Below, piece by piece: positions 35,346 to 43,482 of a stretch of 64,000 nucleotides of DNA. Both the position numbers and the translations under genes were made by a program. This stretch comes from Plantibacter sp. VKM Ac-2880 (GTDB lineage Bacteria; Actinomycetota; Actinomycetes; Actinomycetales; Microbacteriaceae). The notes beneath the pieces were generated by a model. The model was given only the letters and a program-made list of their open reading frames with translations. It was not told the DNA's origin and did not search any database. Numbering within the stretch: the first letter of the stretch is position 1; each line of letters begins with the position of its first letter. The stretch is from contig NZ_JADKSJ010000002.1 in assembly GCF_015351235.1 (NCBI RefSeq), forward strand, positions 310,001 to 374,000. The letters are read 5' to 3'.

Positions 35346-36082
35346 CCGAAACCGCCGTCCACGTCGACTCCGTCAGCAAGAAGTTCCGCCTGTACCACGA
35401 GCGGAACCAGAGCCTGAAGTCCGCCATCATGCGCCGCAAGATCTCGGTGCACGAGGACTTCTGGGCGCTCCGCGACATCACCTTCGACGTCCCCGTCGGC
35501 TCCACCTTCGGGCTCATCGGCAGCAACGGTTCCGGCAAGTCGACCCTGCTGAAGTGCCTCGCGAAGATCCTGTACCCGGAACACGGGAACATCAGCGCGA
35601 ACGGCAAGGTCGCCGCCCTGCTCGAGGTCGGCTCAGGGTTCCACCCCGAGCTGTCCGGCCGGGAGAACGTCTTCCTCAACGGATCGATCCTCGGGATGAG
35701 CCGCAAGGAGATCCAGCGCAAGTTCGACGACATCGTCTCCTTCTCCGGCGTCGAGCAGTTCATCGACCAGCCGGTGAAGAACTACTCCTCCGGCATGTAT
35801 GTCCGTCTCGGCTTCTCGGTCGCCATCAACGTCGACCCCGACATCCTGGTCGTCGACGAGGTCCTCGCCGTCGGTGACGCCGAATTCCAGCAGAAGTGCT
35901 TCCAGAAGTTCGAGGACTTCAAGGCCGCCGGCAAGACTGTGATCCTCGTCAGCCACTCGATGGGCACCGTCAAGCAGATGTGCGACCACGCCGCCTGGAT
36001 CAACAAGGGGAACCTCGAGCTCGTCGGCCCGGCCGATCCGGTGATCGCCGCCTACGAGGCGACCTACCCGCACCAGGGCTGA
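35342..36082 (+). CDS. wzt: Polysaccharide ABC transporter ATP-binding protein (Wzt/TagH)
   Basis: A 246-residue ATPase with Walker A GLIGSNGSGKSTLL, the Q-loop region ALLEVGSGFHPELSG typical of polysaccharide exporters, signature YSSGMYVRLGFSVA, Walker B ILVVDEVLAVGD and H-loop VILVSHSMGT. It ends shortly after the nucleotide-binding domain and lacks the C-terminal carbohydrate-binding domain found in long Wzt proteins, so it resembles exporters that do not read a terminal chain modification. That makes the role of the neighbouring methyltransferase less obvious. Start overlaps wzm. Confidence 0.92.
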   Translation: MTETAVHVDSVSKKFRLYHERNQSLKSAIMRRKISVHEDFWALRDITFDVPVGSTFGLIGSNGSGKSTLLKCLAKILYPEHGNISANGKVAALLEVGSGFHPELSGRENVFLNGSILGMSRKEIQRKFDDIVSFSGVEQFIDQPVKNYSSGMYVRLGFSVAINVDPDILVVDEVLAVGDAEFQQKCFQKFEDFKAAGKTVILVSHSMGTVKQMCDHAAWINKGNLELVGPADPVIAAYEATYPHQG

Positions 36083-36107
36083 GACCCGCTGCTCGGTGCC
36101 CGCCGAG

Positions 36108-39008
36108 CTACTGCGTGCTCGCGGGCTCCGGTTCGTCAGTCGCGGCGGTGGTTCGTGCGCGCCGACCCCACCGTGTCACCAGGGACCCGACGATGATGAG
36201 CACCGAGAGCCCGACGCCGACGCGGGTCGCGGTGATGCCCTGGTCGAGCCCGGGCGTACGGTAGGCGAGTTCGACCCGGTGCTCGCCGGCCTCGACCCGG
36301 ACCGCGGCTCCCGCCTGCTCCGCGTCGACCAGCGGACTGGCGACCCCGTCGACCGTGACCGACCAACCGGGGCGTCGGAGCGAGTCGGCGAAGACGACCC
36401 ATCCGGCGTCGTCGGCGTCGACGTCGACCACGGTCCGGTTCAGGTCCCATCCCTGGTCGCGCACCTCGACGTCGGCGTTGGACGCCGTCGTCGGCGCACT
36501 GTCCGCGGTGGTCGCCGTCGGGTCGACACCGATGAGGTCGTCGGGATCCTCCAGCAGGACGGTCGTGGACGGCAGGACGGGATCCTCCATGAGGGACACC
36601 CGGCGCGAGGGGTCGCGCTCGACGAGGCCGTCCGACGCCCAGCGCACGCGGTCGAGGGCGGTCGCCCGCTCGACGACGGTCGCGTCGCCGGTGTGCGCGA
36701 CCGTGAGGCCGTCCTCCATCGGACGGTTGAGCGACACGGCGGCGGCCTCGGGTTCCAGTGCGTCGGACGCGATCCTCCCCTGTCCGTGGTCGATGGAGAT
36801 CTCCGCCCGCCAGGACGCGTCGGGGGCGATGCCACTCCCGTCGATCGCCACACTCCGCTGACCCTCGATGGTGCGGTACCACGTGGAGGTCGAGGCCAGG
36901 ACCTGCTCCGTCACCGGGTCGACGAGGGTGACCTCGAGGGTGGTGCCGCCCTCGGCGCCGAGGACCGGCTCCAGCATCGGGAAGGACAGGCTGCGCACCG
37001 GTCCGGTCCGCACGGTCGAGACGGCGATCTCGCCGTCACCGATCGGGACGGCCTCCTCCGAGGCCGGAGTGTCCTCGTACCGGCCTGGGACCGGGAGGTT
37101 CGGCTCCATCACGACGTACTTCACCGCGAGCCGGTCCAGGATCGGGGACTCGATCGACGAGACCAGACTCGGGTAGTTGAGCGTCGAATACGTCGCCGAG
37201 GCGAGCGACTCCGTGTCCAGGCGCAGGAGGAGGGACTTCCACTCGACGGTCTGGAACGTGTGTCCACCGAGCGAGCGGACCCGGTACATCGAGTTCGTCC
37301 CGGTGAGCATGGCGTGGTCGACCGACGCGTACCGCGACTCGCCGAGATGCTGCTGGAGGAACCTCGTGGTCGGGGTGTCGGGGTACACACTCGCGGTGTC
37401 CGACTTCGGCCACCAGGTGTCGGCCACCAAGACGGCCGGTGCGGCCACGAGCAGCGGCACGAAGCAGAGCGCGACGATGCGGATGCCACCACGCCTGGTC
37501 GCGAGCACGACGACGACGAGCGCCGCGGCGACGGCGAGCAGGACCACCGTCCACAGCACCTGCGTCTCGAGGAGGGCGGTGAACCGTTCCGGCGCGGACA
37601 CCACGGCGCGCTGGAGCGCGACGGCGAGGAGCGTCGCAGCGGCGATCCCCGAGCCGAGCGTCGCGAGGCCCCAGAGCCAACGGCCGAGCGGTCGACGCGA
37701 TGTCGTGGGCGGTGACACCGGCGCCGTGTCGCCGCGCTCCAGCAGCCGCCCGAACCCGACGCCCGCGAGGATGGCGACGAAGAACCCCAGCATGACGCGC
37801 AACCGTCCGATCCGGTTGCTGTCGAAGATGGGGAGCTGTTGTGCGGTGCCGAGGACCGGCCCGCCGAGGTACACCAGCACTCCGGACAGGATCAGCGCGA
37901 CCGCGAGGAACAGGCTCATGTCGCGACGACCGCCCCGCCGCCGCTGGAGGAGGAGCGCCACGACGGCGAGGACCACTGCCGTCGCACCGACGTAGGACAG
38001 ACGCTCGACGGGCGAGCTGTTCCCCCAGGTGTCACCGGAGCTCACCTCGCCGACGAGACTCGGGACGAAGGCCGAGAGGAGGTCGTCGATGCTCAGGTGG
38101 TTCTCGGGCCCCTGCCGCCGGCCACTGAAGTCGAGGACGGCCACCGCGTTCAGGGCGAACGGCAGCAGCGTCCACGCCGAGAGCAGGAACCCGAGGACGA
38201 CGCCGGCGGCACTGACGAGGCCCGCGGTGATGACCTTCCAGAACCGGCGGTGGACGACGATCGCGCGCACCAGGACGTAGGCGGCGCCGCCGTAGAGGGC
38301 GTACCCGACGATGGCCGGGAACCCGCCGAGGAGCATGCCCGCGAGCACCAGCCCCACCGGCACGATGTCGAGGAGGCGCCGGCGGACGGCCGCGCGGTCG
38401 AGCGCCCAGAACAGGAGCGGGATGAACGCCGCGACCCTGGTCTGCGGCCAGTTCGTCCACGAGATCATGAACCCCGAGGCGAGGAAGACGACGCTCGCGA
38501 TCGGCCACGCCTGGTGGGGCACACCGAGCCGTCGCAGGAACAGCGAACAGCCGAGGGTCACGACGATCATCTCGACCAGCTTCGTGAACCCGGGGGCGAC
38601 GGCGACCGGCAGGAACCACCACCCGAAGGAGATCGGCGAGTACAGACCGGAGTTCGGGAGTCCGCCGAGCTCCGAGCCGCCGGCCTGATACGGCAGCCAC
38701 TCGGCGAAGAAGCCGTGGCGCGCGGCCTCGACGATCGTCCACATCTGCGGAACGCCCGAGTCGATCGTGTCGCCGATCATCGCGTTGGTGCCCACCTCGG
38801 TCGAACCGCCGGCGGAGGCCCACGGCGCGAAGCGGTACAGGATGTCGGTCCCCATGAAGGTACCGACCCCGATGAGCGGCAGACCGATCGACAGGACCAC
38901 GAAGGCGATCAGGGACGCCCACGCCACGATGCCGAGCACGCGGAGCGCCGCGACCGGGACGGTGGGACGCGAGGGGGCGTCCGGTGCCGTGTCCGGTTGA
39001 GCAGTCAT
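36108..39008 (-). CDS. YfhO family GT-C membrane glycosyltransferase
   Basis: A 966-residue protein with about thirteen helices over residues 20-560 and large outer segments, including a C-terminal ~380-residue domain closed by one more helix and a short basic tail. The family signature is visible in the first outer loop (GTDILYRFAPWASAGG) and in LPNSGLYSPISFGWWFLPVA. YfhO proteins glycosylate lipoteichoic or wall polymers outside the membrane using a polyprenyl-phosphate sugar made by a CsbB-type GT2, which is encoded divergently at 39151. ATG at 39008; the frame is open much further upstream across the promoter region, and that extension was rejected. The 11-base box gcataatcgag 52 bases upstream is shared with gtrA. 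Confidence 0.82.
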   Translation of the reverse strand: MTAQPDTAPDAPSRPTVPVAALRVLGIVAWASLIAFVVLSIGLPLIGVGTFMGTDILYRFAPWASAGGSTEVGTNAMIGDTIDSGVPQMWTIVEAARHGFFAEWLPYQAGGSELGGLPNSGLYSPISFGWWFLPVAVAPGFTKLVEMIVVTLGCSLFLRRLGVPHQAWPIASVVFLASGFMISWTNWPQTRVAAFIPLLFWALDRAAVRRRLLDIVPVGLVLAGMLLGGFPAIVGYALYGGAAYVLVRAIVVHRRFWKVITAGLVSAAGVVLGFLLSAWTLLPFALNAVAVLDFSGRRQGPENHLSIDDLLSAFVPSLVGEVSSGDTWGNSSPVERLSYVGATAVVLAVVALLLQRRRGGRRDMSLFLAVALILSGVLVYLGGPVLGTAQQLPIFDSNRIGRLRVMLGFFVAILAGVGFGRLLERGDTAPVSPPTTSRRPLGRWLWGLATLGSGIAAATLLAVALQRAVVSAPERFTALLETQVLWTVVLLAVAAALVVVVLATRRGGIRIVALCFVPLLVAAPAVLVADTWWPKSDTASVYPDTPTTRFLQQHLGESRYASVDHAMLTGTNSMYRVRSLGGHTFQTVEWKSLLLRLDTESLASATYSTLNYPSLVSSIESPILDRLAVKYVVMEPNLPVPGRYEDTPASEEAVPIGDGEIAVSTVRTGPVRSLSFPMLEPVLGAEGGTTLEVTLVDPVTEQVLASTSTWYRTIEGQRSVAIDGSGIAPDASWRAEISIDHGQGRIASDALEPEAAAVSLNRPMEDGLTVAHTGDATVVERATALDRVRWASDGLVERDPSRRVSLMEDPVLPSTTVLLEDPDDLIGVDPTATTADSAPTTASNADVEVRDQGWDLNRTVVDVDADDAGWVVFADSLRRPGWSVTVDGVASPLVDAEQAGAAVRVEAGEHRVELAYRTPGLDQGITATRVGVGLSVLIIVGSLVTRWGRRARTTAATDEPEPASTQ

Positions 39009-39059
39009 GGGCGTCCTGGGTCTCGCATCTCGGTTGCACCGGGGCCGACCGAGCGCACC

Positions 39060-39070
39060 CTCGATTATGC
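39060..39070 (-). promoter_or_regulatory. gcataatcgag box upstream of the YfhO gene
   Basis: On the minus strand this 11-mer is identical to the one before gtrA (45738-45748). CATAAT fits a -10 hexamer. It is 52 bases from the ATG at 39008. Confidence 0.5.
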
Positions 39071-39150
39071 CTGCTCGCCTCCACAGCGCGAACTCGGCCG
39101 GGCCGATCGGGGATAATGGACAGCTGCGAGACGGCCAGCGAGAGGACGAC

Positions 39151-40092
39151 GTGCGACTGTTCATCCAGATCCCCTGCCTGAACGAGGAGACGACGCTCCC
39201 AGCGGTGCTCGAATCGATCCCGCGGTCGATCCCCGGCATCGACGAGATCGAGATCCTGGTGATCGACGACGGTTCGACCGACCGCACGGTCGAGGTAGCC
39301 CGGGCCCACGGCGTGACGCACATCGTCCGCCATGCGACGAACATGGGGCTCGCCAGATCGTTCCGGGACGGCGTCGACTACGCCCTCCTCCACGGTGCGG
39401 ACATCGTGGTGAACACCGACGGCGACAACCAGTACCCGCAGGACCGGATCGGCGACCTCGTCCAGCCGATCCTCGAGGGGCGGGCGGAGATCGTCGTCGC
39501 CGACCGCCAGACCGCGCTCATCGAGCACTTCTCGCCGTTCAAGAAGGCCATGCAGCGGTTCGGCAGCTTCGTCGTCAACAAGGCGGCGAAGACCACGCTC
39601 CCGGACGCGGCGAGCGGCTTCCGCGCCTACTCGAAGTACTCGCTCATCAGGCTCAACGTCGTGACGAAGTTCAGCTACTGCATGGAGACCATCATCCAGG
39701 CGGGCAACAAGCGTCTGGCTATCACGAGCATCCCCGTCCGGACGAACCCGAAGACGCGCGAGTCCCGCCTGTTCTCCTCGATCGGTGAACACATGTACCA
39801 GTCGGGTGTCGCGATCGTGCGCGCCTATCTCATGTACCGGCCGTACGTCGTGTTCGCGGGTCTGGGCCTCATCCTCCTCCTCGCGGGGATCACCCCGTTC
39901 GCGAGATACCTCGTCCTCATGCTCGTGGACGACCAGGGGAACCACCTGCAGAGCCTTCTGGTGGGCGCGACCCTCCTCATGGGCTCGCTGCTGTCGTTCG
40001 CGATCGGTGTGGTCGCCGACCTCACGAGGATCAACCGGACGCTCAACGAGGAGATGCTCGACTACCTGAAACTGCAACGGTATGGCGACTGA
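39151..40092 (+). CDS. GT2, polyprenol-phosphate glycosyltransferase with C-terminal membrane pair (CsbB-like)
   Basis: A 313-residue GT2. The catalytic part has LFIQIPCLNEETTLPAVLES, ILVIDDGSTDRT, NMGLARSFRDGVDYAL, the metal site VVNTDGDNQYPQD (about residue 92) and ASGFRAYSKYSLI. Two hydrophobic helices near residues 230-290 and a basic tail follow, as in CsbB/GtlA enzymes that load a sugar on undecaprenyl phosphate. GTG at 39151 has GAGAGGA upstream. It overlaps the next membrane-protein gene by 11 bases and is divergent from a YfhO gene, giving a full load-flip-transfer set. Confidence 0.85.
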   Translation: MRLFIQIPCLNEETTLPAVLESIPRSIPGIDEIEILVIDDGSTDRTVEVARAHGVTHIVRHATNMGLARSFRDGVDYALLHGADIVVNTDGDNQYPQDRIGDLVQPILEGRAEIVVADRQTALIEHFSPFKKAMQRFGSFVVNKAAKTTLPDAASGFRAYSKYSLIRLNVVTKFSYCMETIIQAGNKRLAITSIPVRTNPKTRESRLFSSIGEHMYQSGVAIVRAYLMYRPYVVFAGLGLILLLAGITPFARYLVLMLVDDQGNHLQSLLVGATLLMGSLLSFAIGVVADLTRINRTLNEEMLDYLKLQRYGD

Positions 40093-41017
40093 CCCCATCG
40101 GAGCGGTCCGTCGCCTCTGGGCGGCGTTCGTCGGCTCGGCGTTCGTCGCCTGGCTCCGGAGCCACCGGCGAGGCATCGGCGTCACCGTCCTCGTCGCCTT
40201 CGCCGTCTTCCTGGTCGTGTACGTCTGGACGAACCCGGGCGTCATCGCCGACGCGCTCTCGATCGGCTGGGGCAACCTCTCGCTCCTGTTCGGGCTGTAC
40301 GTCCTCGTGCTCGTGACGCACTTCCTGATCCTCCTCGCCACGGTGCGGCTGTGCGGCAGACGGATCGCCATCGGGCCGGGTGCGAGCCTGACGGTCTACT
40401 CGACGGTCGCCAACTTCTTCGGCCCCCTGCAGACCGGGCCCGGGGTCCGCGCCGTCTACCTGAAGACCACCGTCGGCGTGCGCCTCCGCGACTACACCCT
40501 CGCGACCCTCTTCTACCTGTTCGTGTTCGGCGCGGTGAACGCGTCACTCCTGTTCGCGACGACCCTGCCGTGGTTGTCGGTGCTCGGCCTCACGGTCGGC
40601 GCAGGCGTCGTCGTCGTGGCGACGTGGAAGCTGGGGCTCGGCGACCGGGCGGGGACGGTGGTCGCGATCGCCGGCATCACCGTCGTCCAGGCGCTCGTGA
40701 TGAGCGTGATCTACTTCGTCGAGGTGAACGCCGTCGCCGGCCCCTACGACTACCTCCACTCGCTCGTCTACGCGGCGAGCGCGAACCTGTCCCTGTTCGT
40801 CTCTCTGACGCCGGGTGCGATCGGCATCCGTGAGGGCTTCCTCTACTTCGCGCAGCACCTCCACGGCATCCCGTCCGACACCATCGTCGCTGCCGGCATC
40901 GCCGATCGCGCGATCTACGCGGTCTTCCTCGGGGTGCTGTTCCTCATCTCAGGGGCGTTCCACCTGCGGTCCGCCGTCCAGCAGCAGAGCGCGAAGCGCC
41001 TCGGCGACTCGGACTGA
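40082..41017 (+). CDS. LPG-synthase-TM/AglD-type membrane protein, possible lipid-sugar flippase
   Basis: A 311-residue membrane protein with about eight helices in the UPF0104/lysylphosphatidylglycerol-synthase transmembrane family. The hallmark region NFFGPLQTGPGVRAVYLK (about residues 118-135) and SLFVSLTPGAIGIREGFLYF match that family. There is no soluble aminoacyl-transferase domain, so it is not a phospholipid aminoacylase by itself. Such stand-alone proteins often follow polyprenol-phosphate GT2 genes, and transport of the lipid-linked sugar is suspected. Its last 69 bases overlap the convergent GT4 gene. Confidence 0.75.
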   Translation: MATDPIGAVRRLWAAFVGSAFVAWLRSHRRGIGVTVLVAFAVFLVVYVWTNPGVIADALSIGWGNLSLLFGLYVLVLVTHFLILLATVRLCGRRIAIGPGASLTVYSTVANFFGPLQTGPGVRAVYLKTTVGVRLRDYTLATLFYLFVFGAVNASLLFATTLPWLSVLGLTVGAGVVVVATWKLGLGDRAGTVVAIAGITVVQALVMSVIYFVEVNAVAGPYDYLHSLVYAASANLSLFVSLTPGAIGIREGFLYFAQHLHGIPSDTIVAAGIADRAIYAVFLGVLFLISGAFHLRSAVQQQSAKRLGDSD

Positions 41018-42067
41018 CGACCACCGTCGGTCGTACAGCTCGCGGCCGCGTCGACCGATCCGTTCGAGCTCCTCGGGATGGTCGGCGGCCCACCGGACGG
41101 CCTCTGCGAGTGCCGCCGGGTCGCGCTGCGGGACGACCAGGGCGTCGACGCGGTCCGTGAAGACTCCGGTCTCCTCGTTCCCGCCGACCACCGCCGGTCG
41201 CGCGCTCGACAGGTACTGCATCGTCTTCCCGGTGATGACGAACTGCGACTGGACGGTGCCGCCGAAGGGGCCGCCGAGCAGCAGGTCGACCTCGGAGAAG
41301 AGCTCGGGGAGCACCTCGTAGTCGACCCATGCGCGGTGCTCGACGGCCGCTCCCCGCGATCGGGCCTCGGCGACGAGCCGTGCCGTCTCCGCTCCCCCGC
41401 CGACGAAGAGGAACCGGACGCGCGCATCGGATCGGAGCGCCACCGCTGCGGCGATGACGGTGTCGACCCCGTGCAGCGGCAGCATCGAGCCGTAGTACAG
41501 GACGGTGAACGCCGCGTCGACGGACCGGACCGGGCCGGGTCCGTGCGCCCGAGGCGCGAAGGTCGCCTCGTCGCTCCCCACGGGCACCACGCTGAACCGT
41601 TCCGGTGGGAGCCCCATCCGCTGGGCCGAGAAGTCGGCGTGCGAGGCGGTGTCGCTGAGGACACCGGCGCACCGACGCATCAGAGAGCGGAAGACGGTGC
41701 GCAGGAGCCGCGCGCGCGCCGACCCGGGTGGGAACTTGTGGTGCTCGTCGACGAACCACTCGACGGGGTTGATGAACTCGTCGTAGTAGACCGGCCGACG
41801 ACCGGCCAGCAGCAGCACGAGCGGGAGGATCTCGTACCCGCGGAAGGTCACCAGGAAGGCGTCCGCGGTGCCGGCCATCCGGAGACGGACGAGCTGGGCG
41901 GCGACGTCGAGATACCGCAGGACACCACGCCGGGTGTTCTTCACGACGACCATCTCGTCGACGGCACCCGAGTCCGCGACGCCCTGCCGCAGCGTGATCG
42001 CCCGGATGTAGTCGGGATGCCGGTAGCAGGTGACGACCGCGAGCCTCCCGATGGCCGCCCGACTCAC
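40949..42067 (-). CDS. Glycosyltransferase, GT4 family
   Basis: A 372-residue GT-B enzyme. Visible parts: LAVVTCYRHPDYIRAITLRQ at the start, VLYYGSMLPLHGVDTVIAAA at the hinge, and VQSQFVITGKTMQYLSSARP in the donor site, where the usual EGFGLPLLE is replaced by a TGKTMQYLS type. This is the pattern of enzymes that move fucose or N-acetylfucosamine-like sugars in some loci, but specificity is open. GTG at 42067, seven bases after the rfbA stop, so it is co-transcribed with rfbA. It overlaps the convergent gene at its 3' end by 69 bases. Confidence 0.75.
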   Translation of the reverse strand: MSRAAIGRLAVVTCYRHPDYIRAITLRQGVADSGAVDEMVVVKNTRRGVLRYLDVAAQLVRLRMAGTADAFLVTFRGYEILPLVLLLAGRRPVYYDEFINPVEWFVDEHHKFPPGSARARLLRTVFRSLMRRCAGVLSDTASHADFSAQRMGLPPERFSVVPVGSDEATFAPRAHGPGPVRSVDAAFTVLYYGSMLPLHGVDTVIAAAVALRSDARVRFLFVGGGAETARLVAEARSRGAAVEHRAWVDYEVLPELFSEVDLLLGGPFGGTVQSQFVITGKTMQYLSSARPAVVGGNEETGVFTDRVDALVVPQRDPAALAEAVRWAADHPEELERIGRRGRELYDRRWSSVRVAEALRALLLDGGPQVERP

Positions 42068-42074
42068 CGCTCGA

Positions 42075-42941
42075 TCACGCCTGCGCGAGCAGCGTCTGCA
42101 GGTAGCGGCCGTAACCGCTCTTCACGAGTGGCGCGGCGAGCGCCGCGAGACGCTCGTCGTCGATCCACCCGGCACGCCAGGCGATCTCCTCGATGCAACC
42201 GACCTTGAAGCCCTGTCGGTCCTCGATGACCCGCACGTACTCCGAGGCCTGCATCATCGATTCGAAGGTGCCGGTGTCGAGCCAGGCGGTGCCGCGGTCG
42301 AGGACCTGCACCTGCAGCTCGCCCTGCTCGAGGTAGCGCTCGTTGACCGTGGAGATCTCGAGCTCCCCACGGGCGGAGGGTTCGATGGTCTTCGCGATCT
42401 CGACGATGGAGTTGTCGTAGAAGTAGAGCCCGGGGACGGCGTAGTTGCTCTTCGGCTGCGCGGGCTTCTCCTCGATGGAGAGCGCCTTGAAGTCGTCGTC
42501 GAACTCGACGACGCCGTACGCCTTCGGGTCGGCGACCTGGTAGGCGAAGATGAGCGCGCCGTCGATGTCGTTGTGGCTGCGGAGGGCGGAACCCAGCCCG
42601 GTGCCGTGGAAGATGTTGTCGCCCAGCACGAGCGCGACGCTCTCGTCGCCGATGAACTCCTCGCCGATGATGAACGCCTGCGCCAGGCCGTCGGGCGAGG
42701 GCTGCACGGCGTACTCGAGCCTGATGCCCAGGTCGTCGCCGTTGCCGAGGAGCGCGCGGAACTGCTCGTTGTACTCGGGCGTGGTGATGATGAGGATCTC
42801 CTTGATCCCCGCCATCATCAGCGTCGACAGGGGGTAGTAGATCATCGGCTTGTCGTAGATCGGCATCAGTTGCTTGGAGATGCCCTTGGTGATCGGCCAG
42901 AGCCGCGTGCCGGATCCACCGGCGAGAATGATGCCGCGCAT
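42075..42941 (-). CDS. rfbA: Glucose-1-phosphate thymidylyltransferase
   Basis: A 288-residue RfbA/RmlA enzyme joining dTTP and glucose 1-phosphate to dTDP-glucose, the first step of dTDP-L-rhamnose synthesis. The nucleotide loop [44 protein letters not shown] (metal-binding Asp), and [16 protein letters not shown] are all intact, as is [13 protein letters not shown]. Length is standard. ATG at 42941 with AGAGGAA about nine bases upstream. It is paired with a GT4 gene rather than with the other rhamnose genes, which lie at 45069 and 46363. Confidence 0.96.
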   Translation of the reverse strand: MRGIILAGGSGTRLWPITKGISKQLMPIYDKPMIYYPLSTLMMAGIKEILIITTPEYNEQFRALLGNGDDLGIRLEYAVQPSPDGLAQAFIIGEEFIGDESVALVLGDNIFHGTGLGSALRSHNDIDGALIFAYQVADPKAYGVVEFDDDFKALSIEEKPAQPKSNYAVPGLYFYDNSIVEIAKTIEPSARGELEISTVNERYLEQGELQVQVLDRGTAWLDTGTFESMMQASEYVRVIEDRQGFKVGCIEEIAWRAGWIDDERLAALAAPLVKSGYGRYLQTLLAQA

Positions 42942-43104
42942 CGGTCACTTTCCTCTGAGGTCGTCGCCGAAACGATGTCGGCTGGTCGGATCGCATCCGA
43001 GGGCCGAGGCCAGGGGACGCCGTCCGTTCCTGAATGGTCGCCGACGAACCGGGCGAACCGGTCCGATAGCCTGTCAACCGTAGCAAAGACAAAAGGAGAA
43101 CACC

Positions 43105-43482
43105 GTGAGTGACAGCGCTTCGGCACCAGAGGCCGAGACGAACGACGTGCGCGAACTTCGCGCCGAGATCCTGAGACTGCGTGACGCAGTCACGGGAGCG
43201 ACGGCGGAGGCGGAGCACGCACGGCAGCGTCTGGCGGCGTCCAAGCTGGAACTGGACGGGCTGCCGCTCGCACACGAGAACCTGAGACTCCGCGACGAAC
43301 TCGCTCAGGCGAGGGTCGGTCAGCACTACTTCGAGTCGCTCTACCTGCGGATCTCGGCTGAGCGCGAACGCGACCACGAACGCCTGGTGCGCGAGTTCAC
43401 CGGCTCACGGACGTGGCGCATCGGCGCCGCCGTGATGAGCCCCGTCGGGGTCGTCAAGCGTCTCCGCGGAGGCCGGTCGTGA
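43105..43482 (+). CDS. Small coiled-coil protein with GSRTWR...P tail motif
   Basis: A 125-residue soluble, highly charged protein. Residues 14-97 are heptad-rich (VRELRAEILRLRDAVTGA, HENLRLRDELAQARVGQH), a long coiled coil; residues 98-125 are FTGSRTWRIGAAVMSPVGVV and a basic end. It shares the tryptophan tail with the proteins at 33027 and 33370 but is otherwise not closely alike. GTG at 43105 with AGGAG seven bases upstream. Its stop overlaps the GTG of a two-domain GT2 (GTGA), so the two are made in fixed proportion. A scaffold for the partner glycosyltransferase is a reasonable guess. Confidence 0.65.
   Translation: MSDSASAPEAETNDVRELRAEILRLRDAVTGATAEAEHARQRLAASKLELDGLPLAHENLRLRDELAQARVGQHYFESLYLRISAERERDHERLVREFTGSRTWRIGAAVMSPVGVVKRLRGGRS

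Noticed and set aside
36108-39344. 1078-residue version of the YfhO protein
   Set aside because: The extra N-terminus runs through the promoter box and into the divergent gene. The first membrane helix follows the ATG at 39008.
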